64,000 nucleotides of DNA from Sandaracinaceae bacterium (GTDB lineage Bacteria; Myxococcota_A; Polyangia; Polyangiales; Sandaracinaceae): the NCBI GenBank assembly GCA_020633195.1, contig JACKEC010000015.1, forward strand, positions 682,001-746,000. Direction: 5' to 3'. Each line of letters starts with the position of its first letter. The first letter of the stretch is position 1. Both the position numbers and the translations under genes were made by a program. Below, one piece after another: positions 55,015 to 64,000 of the stretch. Under the pieces are notes generated by a model. It had not been told where the DNA came from, did not search any database, and saw only the letters and a list, made by a program, of their open reading frames with translations.

Positions 55015-55107
55015 CGCGGAGGGGTGACGCAGGGAAGGTTGGGCGCCGCAACGACGCGGTCGCCACGCCCGACCGGGCGAGAGCCCCGAACCTACGTGGA
55101 GATACCG

Positions 55108-55524
55108 ATGACCTCGATCAAAGACCTCGCCGAGCGCTTCTTCGTGGCCTGTGAGACCGGACAGGGCTGGGACGCCTGCCGCGAGCATTGCCATCCCGAC
55201 GCCACCTTCTCGGCGCAGGCCCCCGCGCTCGCCGAGATCACCTCCCTCGAGGGCTACACCGAGTGGATCAAGGGCCTCTACACCTTCGTCACGGAGCCGC
55301 GCTACGACCTCAAGTCGTTCGCGGTGGACGAGGCGCGCGGCAACGTGACGACGTTCGCCGTGTTCTACGGAACCCACACCGGCGAGGGTGGGCCGGTGCC
55401 CGCCACCGGCAAGAGCGCGTCCACCGAGTACTGCTACTGCATCGAGGTCGACGACGGCCGCATCCGTCACATGACCAAGGTGTGGAACGACACCGTCGCC
55501 TGCCAGCAGCTCGGGTGGATGTGA
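55108..55524 (+). CDS. SnoaL-like / NTF2-fold protein
   Basis: A protein of 138 residues from the ATG at 55108, with GTGGAGA upstream. The cone-shaped NTF2 fold is indicated by LAERFFVACETGQGWDACRE, HCHPDATFSA, YTEWIKGLYTFV, a central strand YDLKSFAVDE and the final CIEVDDGRIRHMTKVWND. Proteins of this type act as small-molecule isomerases, cyclases or binding proteins; the substrate is unknown. It ends 43 bp from the end of the convergent DUF2652 gene. Confidence 0.8.
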   Translation: MTSIKDLAERFFVACETGQGWDACREHCHPDATFSAQAPALAEITSLEGYTEWIKGLYTFVTEPRYDLKSFAVDEARGNVTTFAVFYGTHTGEGGPVPATGKSASTEYCYCIEVDDGRIRHMTKVWNDTVACQQLGWM

Positions 55525-55567
55525 GCCGCGCGAGCGACCCGCTCGATCCGAGCGGCGACCCGGCGGG

Positions 55568-56665
55568 TCAGCCGTAGGTCGACGGGTCGCTCGCCAGCTG
55601 GCTCGACAGCGCCTCCCACATCGGCGCGAGCACGGCCTCGTACGCGTCGCGGAGAGAAGCGTCTTCGTCGGGGTACGGACCCGCCTCGGGCTGCTCCGCG
55701 TCGAACATCCGACCCATCGTGTAGCGGACCTCCGTGCCGCCTTCGGGCGTCGCCTCGAGCGCGTACGTCTCGTAGTGGCTGAGGTGGGGGTGCATCACGT
55801 TGAGGTAGCGATTCGTGTGGTAGTCGAACGGCTCCCAGTCGGCGATCCAGCTCGTGAACTCCCCGATCGCGTGCACGCAGTGGAAGCGCGCGCCGGGGCC
55901 GGGTCGACCGTCGTCGGCGATCATGTCGACCGAGATCAGCTGCATCCACTGCTTCTTGGTGCGCGGGGAGACCAGGATCTCCCAGGCCACGCGCGTCGGG
56001 ACCGCGAGGTGAAAGCGGTACGTCCACAGCGCGTCGGCCTCCTCCACGAGCACGCGCGTCCGCTTCGCGCGCAGCCGATTCCACGCCGCGTCGAGATCGT
56101 AGGCGTGCATCTCGACCTCGCCGAAGTGCTCGATCGGCTCGGAGTGCGCCACGAGCCCGGACGGCGCCTTCATCGCCTCGAACGCGGCGCTCGACACCAC
56201 CGCGCAGCTCTCGATCCCCGTCGCCTCACGCACCTTCGACTTGGTCATGCGGTGGACCACGATCGCGTCCGGGCCCGAGATGTCCCGCATCGACCCGATG
56301 CTCATCTCCTCGAACTGCCCGTGGTGCACGAAGATCTTCAGGTCGAGCTCGGGCACCTGCGCGCAAGCGCGGCACTCGCACGTGGAGCTCGCGTGGATGT
56401 CGAGCTGACGCTCCTTGAACGCGGCGTAGAGATCCTCGCAGATGGTCAAGAAGGTTTCCCCGCTCGGGAAGCTGGGGTCGGTCGTGTAGGCCAGGACCGC
56501 GTCCCCCTCGAGGCGCCACAAGTGCATCGGGCTGCCGAGCCGCGACACGAGCACCTCGAGCAAGGCCGCGATCACGCCGTTCGCGTGATCGAGCTCGGTG
56601 GACGTGAGGTAGGCCGTGTATCCCGACAGATCGGCGATGAGCAGGTAGCCTCGTTGCAGCGCCAT
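55568..56665 (-). CDS. DUF2652 (cyclase-fold) plus SRPBCC protein
   Basis: A protein of 365 residues. The ATG at 56665 has GGAGG (56671-56675) five bases upstream. Residues 1-190 match DUF2652, a class III nucleotide-cyclase-like fold (GYLLIADLSGYTAYL, RLEGDAVLAYT, KIFVHHGQFEE), in which the metal-binding Asp of the first motif is present but the full cyclase signature is not, so cyclase activity is uncertain. Residues 200-350 are an SRPBCC/START-type hydrophobic-cavity domain (FHLAVPTRVAWEILVSPRTK). A short Cys motif (CECRACAQ) sits between. If it makes a cyclic nucleotide, the kinase-cNMP protein nearby would be a natural receiver. Confidence 0.78.
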   Translation of the reverse strand: MALQRGYLLIADLSGYTAYLTSTELDHANGVIAALLEVLVSRLGSPMHLWRLEGDAVLAYTTDPSFPSGETFLTICEDLYAAFKERQLDIHASSTCECRACAQVPELDLKIFVHHGQFEEMSIGSMRDISGPDAIVVHRMTKSKVREATGIESCAVVSSAAFEAMKAPSGLVAHSEPIEHFGEVEMHAYDLDAAWNRLRAKRTRVLVEEADALWTYRFHLAVPTRVAWEILVSPRTKKQWMQLISVDMIADDGRPGPGARFHCVHAIGEFTSWIADWEPFDYHTNRYLNVMHPHLSHYETYALEATPEGGTEVRYTMGRMFDAEQPEAGPYPDEDASLRDAYEAVLAPMWEALSSQLASDPSTYG

Positions 56666-56880
56666 CTCGTCCTCCGTGAGCGCCGAGTATATACGCCGAG
56701 CTGCCGGGCGTTCGCGACGCGCACCGTCCTGTACCATCCCCTGCTGACGCGACAGAGTGGGAGCGCGGTTGACGGCGCCACCTGACTCGTAACCCCCCTG
56801 TACCCCAGCCGCGGCCCGATCTCGCTCAGCATCGCCGTCAGGTCCGGCAACCGACAGCGTGCTCCTCCGATGAGGGGTGC
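56666..56880. promoter_or_regulatory. Divergent promoter region with a TATATA box
   Basis: 215 bp between the DUF2652 gene and the first LuxR-type regulator. TATATA near 56690, about 25 bp upstream of the minus-strand ATG, is a plausible -10 element. TTGACG at 56769-56774 could be a plus-strand -35 but has no good partner. The regulator start is preceded by GATGAGGGGTGC. Confidence 0.45.
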
Positions 56881-57492
56881 ATGCCGCCCCCGCGCTCGAT
56901 GGCCTCGCACCTCCTCTACGTCGAAGACGACGCTCGGCTCCGCAACGCGACCGCTCGCGTGCTGCGGGATCGCTACGTCTACCTCCAGCCTGCGGGATCG
57001 CTCGCGGAGGCACACGCCCTCGCGAGGCCGGGCACGCACTGGTGCGGGTTCATCGTGGACCAGAACCTCCCGGACGGCCTCGGCCTCGACCTCATCGTCG
57101 AGCTACGCGCCCTTCACCCAGGTGTGCCCGCGGTCCTCGCCACCGGCGATCCCCACGACGAGCTCGTCAACGCCTGCGCCGCCGCCGACGTCCGCTACGT
57201 GCTCAAGCCCTTCGGCCTCGCCCACCTCGGGCCGTTCTTCGCGGATGTCGAGCGCTTCGTGACGAGCCCCCACGGCGCCCACTTCATCGACTTCGCGCGG
57301 GACCTGCGCGCCACCGATCGTGAGCTCGCGATCCTGCGCCTCGTGCTCCTCGAGCGCCGCTCGAACGCCGAGATCGCCGCGGCTCTCGGCCTCTCGGTCC
57401 ACACCGTGCGGACTCATATCCGGAACATGCTCGGCAAAGCCGACGCGCGTTCGATGGCCGAGCTCCGCCAGCGCCTCGTCGGGGAGCGCTGA
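56881..57492 (+). CDS. LuxR-type (receiver plus HTH) response regulator, first of a tandem pair
   Basis: A protein of 203 residues; an ATG at residue 7 is an alternative start. The receiver domain has VEDD, phospho-acceptor Asp60 in GFIVDQNLPDG, Thr in LATGD and Lys109 in LKPFG. The C-terminal LuxR/GerE helix-turn-helix reads SNAEIAAALGLSVHTVRTHI. It is a NarL/FixJ-type transcription factor. The next gene is a close paralogue 72 bp downstream. No sensor kinase is encoded next to them. Confidence 0.87.
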   Translation: MPPPRSMASHLLYVEDDARLRNATARVLRDRYVYLQPAGSLAEAHALARPGTHWCGFIVDQNLPDGLGLDLIVELRALHPGVPAVLATGDPHDELVNACAAADVRYVLKPFGLAHLGPFFADVERFVTSPHGAHFIDFARDLRATDRELAILRLVLLERRSNAEIAAALGLSVHTVRTHIRNMLGKADARSMAELRQRLVGER

Positions 57493-57564
57493 CCCGGGCG
57501 GGCTCCTCACAGGAATTCGCACGAGGGCCGGAAACCCGTTTGGCGGCTCGCCGATGAGGGAGGC

Positions 57565-58170
57565 ATGTCGGACGCCTCCGTGGGCCAGCTCCTCTACGTC
57601 GAGGATGAGGCCGACCTTCGCCGCAGTGTCGCCCGTGTGCTCGGCCTCATGCCCCACGTGGTGCGTGAAGCCGCGTGTGTCTACGAGGCGCGCGAGCTCG
57701 TCGCTGCGGAGCGGGGGTGGTGCGGGTTCATCGTCGATCACAGGCTGCCCGACGGCGAGGGGCTGAGTCTCCTCGATGAGCTCTCCGAGGCGCACCCGGG
57801 AGTACCGACGATGCTCGCCTCGGGGGAGGTCGCGGCCGAGCTCGCGAACGCCTGCGCGCGCCGTGGAGTGACCTACGTCGTCAAGCCGTTCGGCGTCCCG
57901 GAGCTCGAGCGTTTCGCGCAGCGCGCGGCGCGCTTCGACACCCAGCGCGGCGCCCTCGACGAGGGTCTGCGTGTCCTGGCCCACAAGACCCGCATGACTG
58001 AACGAGAGCACGAAGTCTTGCGCCTCGCCGTCGTGAACGGTTTCGGGCACGCCCCGATCGCCGACGCGCTCGGGATCACCCGACACACCGTGAAGACTCA
58101 CATCCGGCGCGTCCTGCGGAAGTCCGGGACACGGTCGCTCGACCTTCTGCGGGCGCGTTTTCGACGATGA
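57565..58170 (+). CDS. LuxR-type response regulator, second of a tandem pair
   Basis: A protein of 201 residues, paralogous to the preceding gene: VEDEAD, Asp58 in GFIVDHRLPDG, Ser in LASGE, Lys107 in VKPFG and the HTH GHAPIADALGITRHTVKTHI. Both genes share the same leader just before the start (CGATGAGGG-GGC-ATG type), which looks like a duplicated ribosome site. The receiver lacks the second aspartate-pair spacing of the first copy only slightly, so both are expected to be phosphorylated. Confidence 0.87.
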   Translation: MSDASVGQLLYVEDEADLRRSVARVLGLMPHVVREAACVYEARELVAAERGWCGFIVDHRLPDGEGLSLLDELSEAHPGVPTMLASGEVAAELANACARRGVTYVVKPFGVPELERFAQRAARFDTQRGALDEGLRVLAHKTRMTEREHEVLRLAVVNGFGHAPIADALGITRHTVKTHIRRVLRKSGTRSLDLLRARFRR

Positions 58171-58544
58171 GCGACGACGGGCGATCAAACGCCAGGCAAA
58201 CCCCGACGTCCACCTGCGCTACAGGCGCCGTGCGTCTCGAAATCGGCCTCCGCATCACCCCGAGGGGTGACGACGAGCCCCCCTTCGACCTCTACGTTGT
58301 CCCGCATCGCGGGCAGGGAGCCACGGTGATCCAGTCGACGTCCATCGCCCCAGTCGTTGCGTCAGTTCGAGGCGGCCTTGGCCGTCCACTTCTGCTCGGT
58401 GGGAGGGGCTCGCAGCCACTCCGTGGCACCGCAACGAATGATGCGGTCTACGGATCTCGATGTCCCTGTTTGGCATCAGCCCTTCGGGGCGATGTGCGAG
58501 TTGATGGAGCCGTCTACGCTCGATTGCTCGACGCGGGAGTGGCG
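58171..58544. other. Intergenic region with a small palindrome, no supported gene
   Basis: 374 bp between the second regulator and the FGE-type lipoprotein gene. An open frame from ATG 58167 runs through it into the lipoprotein, but it has no family-like sequence and would bury the signal peptide. TCACCCC-GA-GGGGTGA (58255-58270) is a 7-bp inverted repeat and could be an operator or weak terminator. Confidence 0.5.
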
Positions 58545-59915
58545 ATGAAGCGAGAGCGAGGCAGCGCGCTGGGCGAGGTGGGTTCGTCGTATCGACTCCA
58601 CCGTTCGATCGCATGGTTCGCGACCGTTGTCGCGCTGGTCGCGTGTGACGACACCGCACCCCTCGACGACGCCGGCATGGCCGGGATGGACGCATCGACC
58701 GGCGATGGAGACGGTGACGGCGTCCCCGCTTCGCTCGACTGTGACGACTCGGATCCATCCATCACGAGCAGCGCAACACGGTCCTGCATGAGCGACTGCG
58801 CGCTCGGCACGGAGTCGTGTAGCGACGGCTCCTGGTCCGCGTGCTCGGCGTCGACCGACTGCACCTGCGAGACGCCCGGCGAGATGCGCACCGTGGATTG
58901 CGGCCGTTGTGGGGTCGCCTCCCAGCGATGCGGGACTGACGGCAGTTGGGAGACGCCGAGCGAGTGCTTCTCGGAGCAGGACTGCTTCGCTGGCGAGATT
59001 GAACGGGACGTCGCGATGTGCGGCCAGCGTGCACGGATCTGCAACGACACCTGCCACTGGCTGCCGTGGGAGACGACGGTCGAGCCGGGGGAGTGCGAGC
59101 CGGGCGCCACGCAACGCAGCCCCGACGGTTGTACGGGGTCGCAGACACGCGAAGAGACATGCAGCACGGAGTGCGTGTGGGAGCCCACGGGCACGTGTGA
59201 GGTCGCCTGCATCTCTCCGCCCGCTCCGAGTCGATCGGGCGCGGATACCGTCTGCATTCCCGCAGGCGACTTCATCCTCGGCTGGAATTCGGAGCCCACC
59301 TCCGCTCCGGAGCTCACCGTGACGCTGAGCGAGTTCCACGTCGATCGCGTCTTGGTCACCAAGGCCCGTTACGACATGTGCGTCGCCGACGGTGGCTGCA
59401 CCCCCGCCGCTAACCCCGAGTACTACGACATCGGCGACGGGCAGTTCTACGCCAACGGAGTCACCTGGGACCAGGCGTTCGCGTTCTGCGAGTGGGACGG
59501 CGGCGAGCTCATCACCGAGTTCCAGTGGGAGAAGGCGGCGCGTGGCGCGGCACCGGACCGGCGGCTGCGCCCGTGGGGAGACGAAGTCGGCACCGGCTGC
59601 ATGCAGCACCCGGACACGGGCTGCCTCGACGACAGCTTCGCGGTCACCGACTTCCCAGCGTCAGTGTCTCCTTGGGGCGTTCGGCTCCTCGGCTCCACGT
59701 TCGAGTGGACGAACTCGGAGTGGGCCGACCGCCACGTCGACGTACCGCCGGTCGACCCGACGGGGAACCCCGTCGTGGGGACGGCGGTGACGCTGCGAGG
59801 GCACGGGTGGGGTGGCCCAGGGGGGCCTTTCACCCGCTGGTCCGAGTGCGCCGTGCGGCGGCGGGGTGAGGGACGGGGTGTGGCGTGGCGATACGGATTC
59901 CGATGCGTGTACTGA
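58545..59915 (+). CDS. Lipoprotein with an FGE-sulfatase (SUMF1) fold domain
   Basis: A protein of 456 residues. ATG 58545 with GGGAGTGG upstream gives a signal peptide ending in the lipobox ALVAC. A Cys-rich Asp/Gly linker region (about 25-230, about 25 Cys, motifs such as DGDGDGVPASLDCDDSDP) precedes an FGE-sulfatase/SUMF1-like domain: VCIPAGDFILGWN, FHVDRVLVTKARYDMCV, ITEFQWEKAARG, LLGSTFEWTNSEW and the final WRYGFRCVY. The sulfatase-activating Cys pair is not evident, so this is probably a binding version rather than a formylglycine enzyme. It is followed 31 bp later by a giant lipoprotein gene. Confidence 0.83.
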   Translation: MKRERGSALGEVGSSYRLHRSIAWFATVVALVACDDTAPLDDAGMAGMDASTGDGDGDGVPASLDCDDSDPSITSSATRSCMSDCALGTESCSDGSWSACSASTDCTCETPGEMRTVDCGRCGVASQRCGTDGSWETPSECFSEQDCFAGEIERDVAMCGQRARICNDTCHWLPWETTVEPGECEPGATQRSPDGCTGSQTREETCSTECVWEPTGTCEVACISPPAPSRSGADTVCIPAGDFILGWNSEPTSAPELTVTLSEFHVDRVLVTKARYDMCVADGGCTPAANPEYYDIGDGQFYANGVTWDQAFAFCEWDGGELITEFQWEKAARGAAPDRRLRPWGDEVGTGCMQHPDTGCLDDSFAVTDFPASVSPWGVRLLGSTFEWTNSEWADRHVDVPPVDPTGNPVVGTAVTLRGHGWGGPGGPFTRWSECAVRRRGEGRGVAWRYGFRCVY

Positions 59916-59946
59916 GCGCGGTTCGCCGCGGCAGCTGGAGGGTGTG

Positions 59947-62900
59947 ATGGACAGGCGATCGGCTCTGGGCGCAAGTGTTGTTGCCATCCTACTTGTCAGC
60001 TGCCAACCGGGAGAGGACCCGGGAGCGGGCACGGACAGCATTCCGAGCCTGCTGGAAGGGCGCGGCTTCGACGTACGAGTCTATCGAGCTGGCGGCGCAC
60101 CCTCGACCAAACGAGCAGTGTTCGGCGCCGAGGACGGGGTGGCCGAAGCCGTGGTGGACGTGGTCGACCAGCTCTGCAACCAGGAGCTCGACCTCGATGG
60201 GCGCTTCCTTTCCCCTGCCCTCCAGGACGCAGCTCCCACGCCCAATACCCCCCTCTGCGGTGTCCTTGGCGTGCGCCGCCAGCAGCAGCTGATCTGTCGC
60301 GGCCACTACCTCCAGACCCTCGCCGACACGGTCACGCCGATCGACTTCTTCCTCGTTGGAGCGAACGACCTGACCAACATGCCGGCCAGCGCGTTCACCG
60401 TTTCGATGGAGATGCGCGAGCCGCAGGAGCCGCCGCAGCGAGAGGACGGAAGCCTACCCTCGTTCACCATCACGCCTCCGGTCGCCTCGAACGCCGCGAC
60501 GCTCTCCCTCGCTGCGACCGTCGCCTTCCAGCACGCGAGCCTCGTCGGCGCACGCGCGATCGATGTGAACGAGTGTCCCATTGGGACGCTGTACGGGACG
60601 GTTCCCGCGTCCCGCGACGACGAGGGCACCTGGAGCAGCGAACGCGTCCCGCTGGCCTTCGTGCTCATGTCCGGCACCAACGAGTCGGTGCACGAGATGC
60701 ATGGCTGTGGGGAGGCCGCGAGCCGCTACATCCGTGCTGCCGCTGACGACGCGCTGTCGGACGATCGCGACCGAGGCCGCGCGAACGTCCAGCTCTTCCG
60801 AGGTCGGTTCGACTCCAGGCTCGAGATTTCGAACATGTACCTCGGTGTACCCACGCGCCTGTTCGAGCCCCTCCGGGATGGCCTGCTCGTTGGCTCCGCG
60901 GACACGATGATGGAGGCCGCGGGTGAGCTGGCCGTTTGCGACACCGACTCGGTCGGGGCCGGCCGTTCGCGAGCCGAGGACATGGTCCGTGACCAGCGCA
61001 TTCGCGTCGACCTGCCCCTCGACGAGATCCAGGCCGGAGCCGTCGAACGCAACCTTCGAGACTCGCTCAGGCTCGACCTGCCAGACATCTTCGACCGACC
61101 CGAGCTCGGCCCGGGAGCGATGTCGGACACCGACTTCGTCACCCAGCTCGGCCTGAACGTCGCAGACGTTCGAGACGCGGCCGTGAGGATCAATGCCGAG
61201 GCCAGGGTCCTCGGACGACCCCTCGTGCTGACCGAGACTCAGACCATCGATGGTCACACCGTGGAGCGAGTCGCCGGGACGCGGCGGACCGACGTGGAGG
61301 TCTCCGGCGCGTATCTGATGGCCATCACAGCCGGGGCCGCGAGCATCTCGCAGCCGGAGAACCTGCAAGAGCGGCCCACCGCCGACTATGGAATCGAAGC
61401 GATCGCGGGCGACGCGGCCGACGACGACTACGCGCTCTCGAGCATCTACGCGACCACCGACACGGTCGGCGCCGCCCTCGCATGGGCGGGTAGCCGCCCC
61501 GACATCCGAGCCTTCGTCGCCGGTGGCGTGGAGTACGAGGCCTCGCGCGAGCTCGGAATGGACCTCCAAGTCTTCGCCCGAGAGATGGTGTCGTACCGCC
61601 TCGACGTCTGCGTGGGCCAAAGCGACGGCCAAGGAGGCGTCGATACGGTATCAGTCGAGCTGCTCGGTTCAGGCGACGACGTGGAGCGCTACGAGCTCTG
61701 GTGGGGCGAGACCGGGTTGCAGTGCGCGACGAACGGCAACGTCGAAGGGGTTCCCTGCGACGAGCGGCTGAACCGCATCACCGCCGAGCCGAGCGTCGAA
61801 GCCGACGGTGCGCTCTCCGGATTCGTGCCCGAGTACCTGCGGTGGGAGATCACTCTGGCCGATGTGCCCGCGCTCGCTCAGCAAGCGTCCGGCGGGCCGC
61901 CCCCGCTCGGACTCCCCGCTCACGGTCGGATCTACGTCACGAAGCGCGCGACCACCGAGCGCTCCGGCGGACGCCGCATCGCGATCGCTGGATTCTCCGT
62001 CGAACCTGGCGACGACGCGAGTGGGACGTACTCCCGCTGTTCCCAGATGCCTGCGGGTGCCGCCGTCGGCGACCGACTTCAGGCGGAGCTCGCTGCTTCT
62101 AGCGGCGACTGCGCGCGCCCGGCGACCACATGCGCTGGAATGCCCTTCGACGTGCGACTCCCCCTCGAGGACGAGCTGACCGAGGCCATGGAGGGATCAG
62201 ACACGATCGAGTCGTCCTTCTATCACTACCTCCGCCTCGCTCGGAACGCGGCCGATGAAGCTGACAGGCTGGGGCAGGAGCTCATCGAGGCGGGACTGCA
62301 AGGTGACTTGCGCGCGGAGGCCGCCGCCGATGCGCTCCAGGATCTCTGCGGGCCGGTCGTCAATGTCGGGTCGATCCCAGGCACGCACGCCGATGCGTCT
62401 TGCACGACGGCGGGGGACTGCCCCGCGGGGCACGATTGCGTGCTTTTCCGCTGCCAACCGCAGAGCGTGGCCGACATGGTTCCCCAGGAAGAAGCGGGTG
62501 CGGAAAGTCTCCGCCGATGCCTGGGAGACCTGGGAGACAATCAGGTAGTGTCGCTCGGCTCCACGCCGATGTGCTTCTACCGGCGGCCGGATGGGGGGCC
62601 AGCGTGCGGCTGTGATCCTACCCGCGACGGGGTCTCTAGTTGCCCGCCATGCCCCTTCCCGCCACAGGCCGGGACGGGAGACTGTATCGATCCATCGAGC
62701 CCCGCTGCTGGCGTCTATCAACCACTACTGGACGACGGGTGGGCCTTCGAACGTGTGGACGACACACTGAACCTCGTGGATCCCCAACTCGGCGGCAGCT
62801 TCGTTGGGAGCTGCGATCTGTTCGCCTACCTCGTAGCGCGGGCCGATCCGCCGGCGGACTTCGCGAGGGAGACCTTTGCGCGAGATGTCCTGACCCAGGA

Positions 62901-64000
62901 CTGGATCAGCCACGCCGCTGTCTCAGCGACGATGAACAACCTCACCTTCCGCGAGGACCTCTACGAGAACGACGCCATTCTCCGCGGCGGGAACCGGTGG
63001 GCGTCGACGGGGACCGTCGGCGGCGGGTCCTCGCAGGTGTGGCCGTGTGCTCCCCTGGACCCTCCGGATTCGGAGATCTATCAGGCCCTCTGCGTCTCCC
63101 CTCCCTCGGGGGTTCGGCCTCTGCGATGTGGGTTCGAGAGCTGTACGTCCCCCTCGGGCAACCACGCGGCTGTGCGCGCACAGCACAACGGTGAGATGCA
63201 GCATCTCCTGATGATCCTGGGCACACTGACGGGAGGCACGTACGCCCTTCCACACACGATTCGCGACTACCGACCTTCTCCTGCTATCACGAGCCAAACC
63301 ACGGCTTTGGATCTTGCCCCAAGCATTGCCGCGGATGCGTCCTACTGCCTTGAAGACTACTCCGGCGATCCTAGCTGTCTGCTGGCGCGAATCCGTAACA
63401 CGCCGAATCTCTCCTACTCGGATTCGGTTCAGCAGAGTGCGCGGTGCCTCGAGCTATTTCCTGCTGTTGCGGAAGGAGACACCATGGCGCGGTCCACCTA
63501 CGGAATCTGTCCGTATCACGTGATCAGCCATGAGCCCCTCCGGGTGTTCTCGAGCCTCGCCAGGCAGCAGGCGATCGACTTCTGGCATCCACGGGGGAGC
63601 ATGGACGCCGCAATCACGTACTTCTACGACGGGACCGCTGCTCCCAATCAGCAGGTCAGCTTTCTCGGCGGTCGTGCACTTCAAGCCAACCCCGATGGGA
63701 ATTGGGCTTCCGACGTTAGTCGAGCCTTCGGCGATCGCGGCGGCGCACGCGTTAACTCACTCGATCCTGTGGGCATTGGGTTTCTGCGACCCGAGTATGT
63801 CCTGCAAGTTCAAGCGGATTGGTATTCACCCGAGATTACTCACGCTCAGCTGATGCAGGCGCTCGAACTCATGTGCCTCGCCAACGCGTCTGGTGGCGGG
63901 AACTCGTGCGGCGGCGCCAGCACGCTTCCGACGGTCAGGACCCTCGATGACCTGGCCGCGGTGGCAACGAGGCTGAGCTGCGCGGCCGACCAGTTCGACG
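59947..64000 (+). CDS. Giant secreted lipoprotein, 3' partial
   Basis: The frame starting at ATG 59947 is open without a stop to the end of the window: at least 1351 residues. It starts with a lipoprotein signal peptide (MDRRSALGASVVAILLVSC). I recognise no named family. Visible features are a Cys-rich knot (CTTAGDCPAGHDCVLFRC, about residue 815-835) and a proline/Cys stretch near 890-905. The rest is long alpha/beta stretches without repeats. Codon use is less G/C-biased than elsewhere, especially after 63.2 kb. It is probably co-transcribed with the FGE-type lipoprotein 31 bp upstream. The C-terminus and true length are unknown. Confidence 0.75.
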   Translation, partial: MDRRSALGASVVAILLVSCQPGEDPGAGTDSIPSLLEGRGFDVRVYRAGGAPSTKRAVFGAEDGVAEAVVDVVDQLCNQELDLDGRFLSPALQDAAPTPNTPLCGVLGVRRQQQLICRGHYLQTLADTVTPIDFFLVGANDLTNMPASAFTVSMEMREPQEPPQREDGSLPSFTITPPVASNAATLSLAATVAFQHASLVGARAIDVNECPIGTLYGTVPASRDDEGTWSSERVPLAFVLMSGTNESVHEMHGCGEAASRYIRAAADDALSDDRDRGRANVQLFRGRFDSRLEISNMYLGVPTRLFEPLRDGLLVGSADTMMEAAGELAVCDTDSVGAGRSRAEDMVRDQRIRVDLPLDEIQAGAVERNLRDSLRLDLPDIFDRPELGPGAMSDTDFVTQLGLNVADVRDAAVRINAEARVLGRPLVLTETQTIDGHTVERVAGTRRTDVEVSGAYLMAITAGAASISQPENLQERPTADYGIEAIAGDAADDDYALSSIYATTDTVGAALAWAGSRPDIRAFVAGGVEYEASRELGMDLQVFAREMVSYRLDVCVGQSDGQGGVDTVSVELLGSGDDVERYELWWGETGLQCATNGNVEGVPCDERLNRITAEPSVEADGALSGFVPEYLRWEITLADVPALAQQASGGPPPLGLPAHGRIYVTKRATTERSGGRRIAIAGFSVEPGDDASGTYSRCSQMPAGAAVGDRLQAELAASSGDCARPATTCAGMPFDVRLPLEDELTEAMEGSDTIESSFYHYLRLARNAADEADRLGQELIEAGLQGDLRAEAAADALQDLCGPVVNVGSIPGTHADASCTTAGDCPAGHDCVLFRCQPQSVADMVPQEEAGAESLRRCLGDLGDNQVVSLGSTPMCFYRRPDGGPACGCDPTRDGVSSCPPCPFPPQAGTGDCIDPSSPAAGVYQPLLDDGWAFERVDDTLNLVDPQLGGSFVGSCDLFAYLVARADPPADFARETFARDVLTQDWISHAAVSATMNNLTFREDLYENDAILRGGNRWASTGTVGGGSSQVWPCAPLDPPDSEIYQALCVSPPSGVRPLRCGFESCTSPSGNHAAVRAQHNGEMQHLLMILGTLTGGTYALPHTIRDYRPSPAITSQTTALDLAPSIAADASYCLEDYSGDPSCLLARIRNTPNLSYSDSVQQSARCLELFPAVAEGDTMARSTYGICPYHVISHEPLRVFSSLARQQAIDFWHPRGSMDAAITYFYDGTAAPNQQVSFLGGRALQANPDGNWASDVSRAFGDRGGARVNSLDPVGIGFLRPEYVLQVQADWYSPEITHAQLMQALELMCLANASGGGNSCGGASTLPTVRTLDDLAAVATRLSCAADQFD

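Noticed and set aside
58167..58544. N-terminal extension of the FGE-type lipoprotein overlapping the regulator stop
   Set aside because: The ATGA overlap is tempting, but the extension lacks family sequence and would place the lipoprotein signal peptide internally.
58545..59915. Active formylglycine-generating enzyme
   Set aside because: The fold is there, but the catalytic Cys pair is not evident, and the Cys-rich lipoprotein context points to a binding role.

Overview
The window looks like chromosome from a very GC-rich member of the Myxococcota, probably a Sandaracinus/Polyangiales relative. I infer this from the strong G/C third-position bias, the many secreted lipoproteins with Asp/Ala/Gly-rich linkers, Cys-rich calcium-type repeats and PPC domains, a MYXO-CTERM-like C-terminus on a metallopeptidase, and abundant eukaryote-like Ser/Thr kinases. 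I see no rRNA, tRNA, CRISPR array, insertion sequence or prophage.

Layout. 1-7.8 kb: a penicillin acylase (cut by the window edge, with a 1-nt frame break), a multi-pass glycosyltransferase-like protein, and a convergent M36 metallopeptidase that also carries a 1-nt frame break. 7.9-12 kb: a tandem universal stress protein, a membrane Ser/Thr kinase and a bifunctional APH/P-loop kinase. 12-19 kb: secreted lipoproteins, an M19-type dipeptidase, an anchored AgmX/PglI-like protein, a hexanucleotide repeat and clear terminators. 19.3-24.8 kb: a three-gene operon encoding a DUF481-type outer-membrane barrel, a 1149-residue coiled-coil/membrane/P-loop ATPase and an MscS channel, followed by a tail-to-tail response regulator. 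25.6-30.2 kb: a small unknown gene, a DUF4132 protein, and a coupled three-helix membrane protein plus pYEATS pair.

30.3-48.6 kb is the most striking region: thirteen consecutive minus-strand genes with overlaps or gaps of at most 51 bp. In transcription order they encode a trypsin-PLD fusion, a two-subunit GMC dehydrogenase, a VioB-type ferritin-like enzyme, a possible heme-binding barrel, a Dabb protein, a Dabb-FAD oxidase, a DUF985 cupin, a HAD phosphatase, an active trypsin-like protease, a caspase fused to a dead trypsin-like domain, an EAD-trypsin protein and an EAD-multi-TM protein. The EADs (effector-associated domains), caspase, trypsins and PLD are typical parts of bacterial conflict or programmed-death systems. 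Embedding a redox/small-molecule cassette among them is unusual, and it is my main candidate for an undescribed system. A tandem-PCMH flavoprotein is transcribed divergently from its head across a relatively AT-rich control region.

51.8-64 kb: a DUF4112 membrane protein, a small unknown protein, an ECF sigma factor overlapping a kinase-cNMP-binding fusion, a SnoaL-like protein, a DUF2652/SRPBCC protein, two tandem LuxR-type response regulators, an FGE-sulfatase-fold lipoprotein, and a giant lipoprotein (at least 1351 residues) open to the end of the window.
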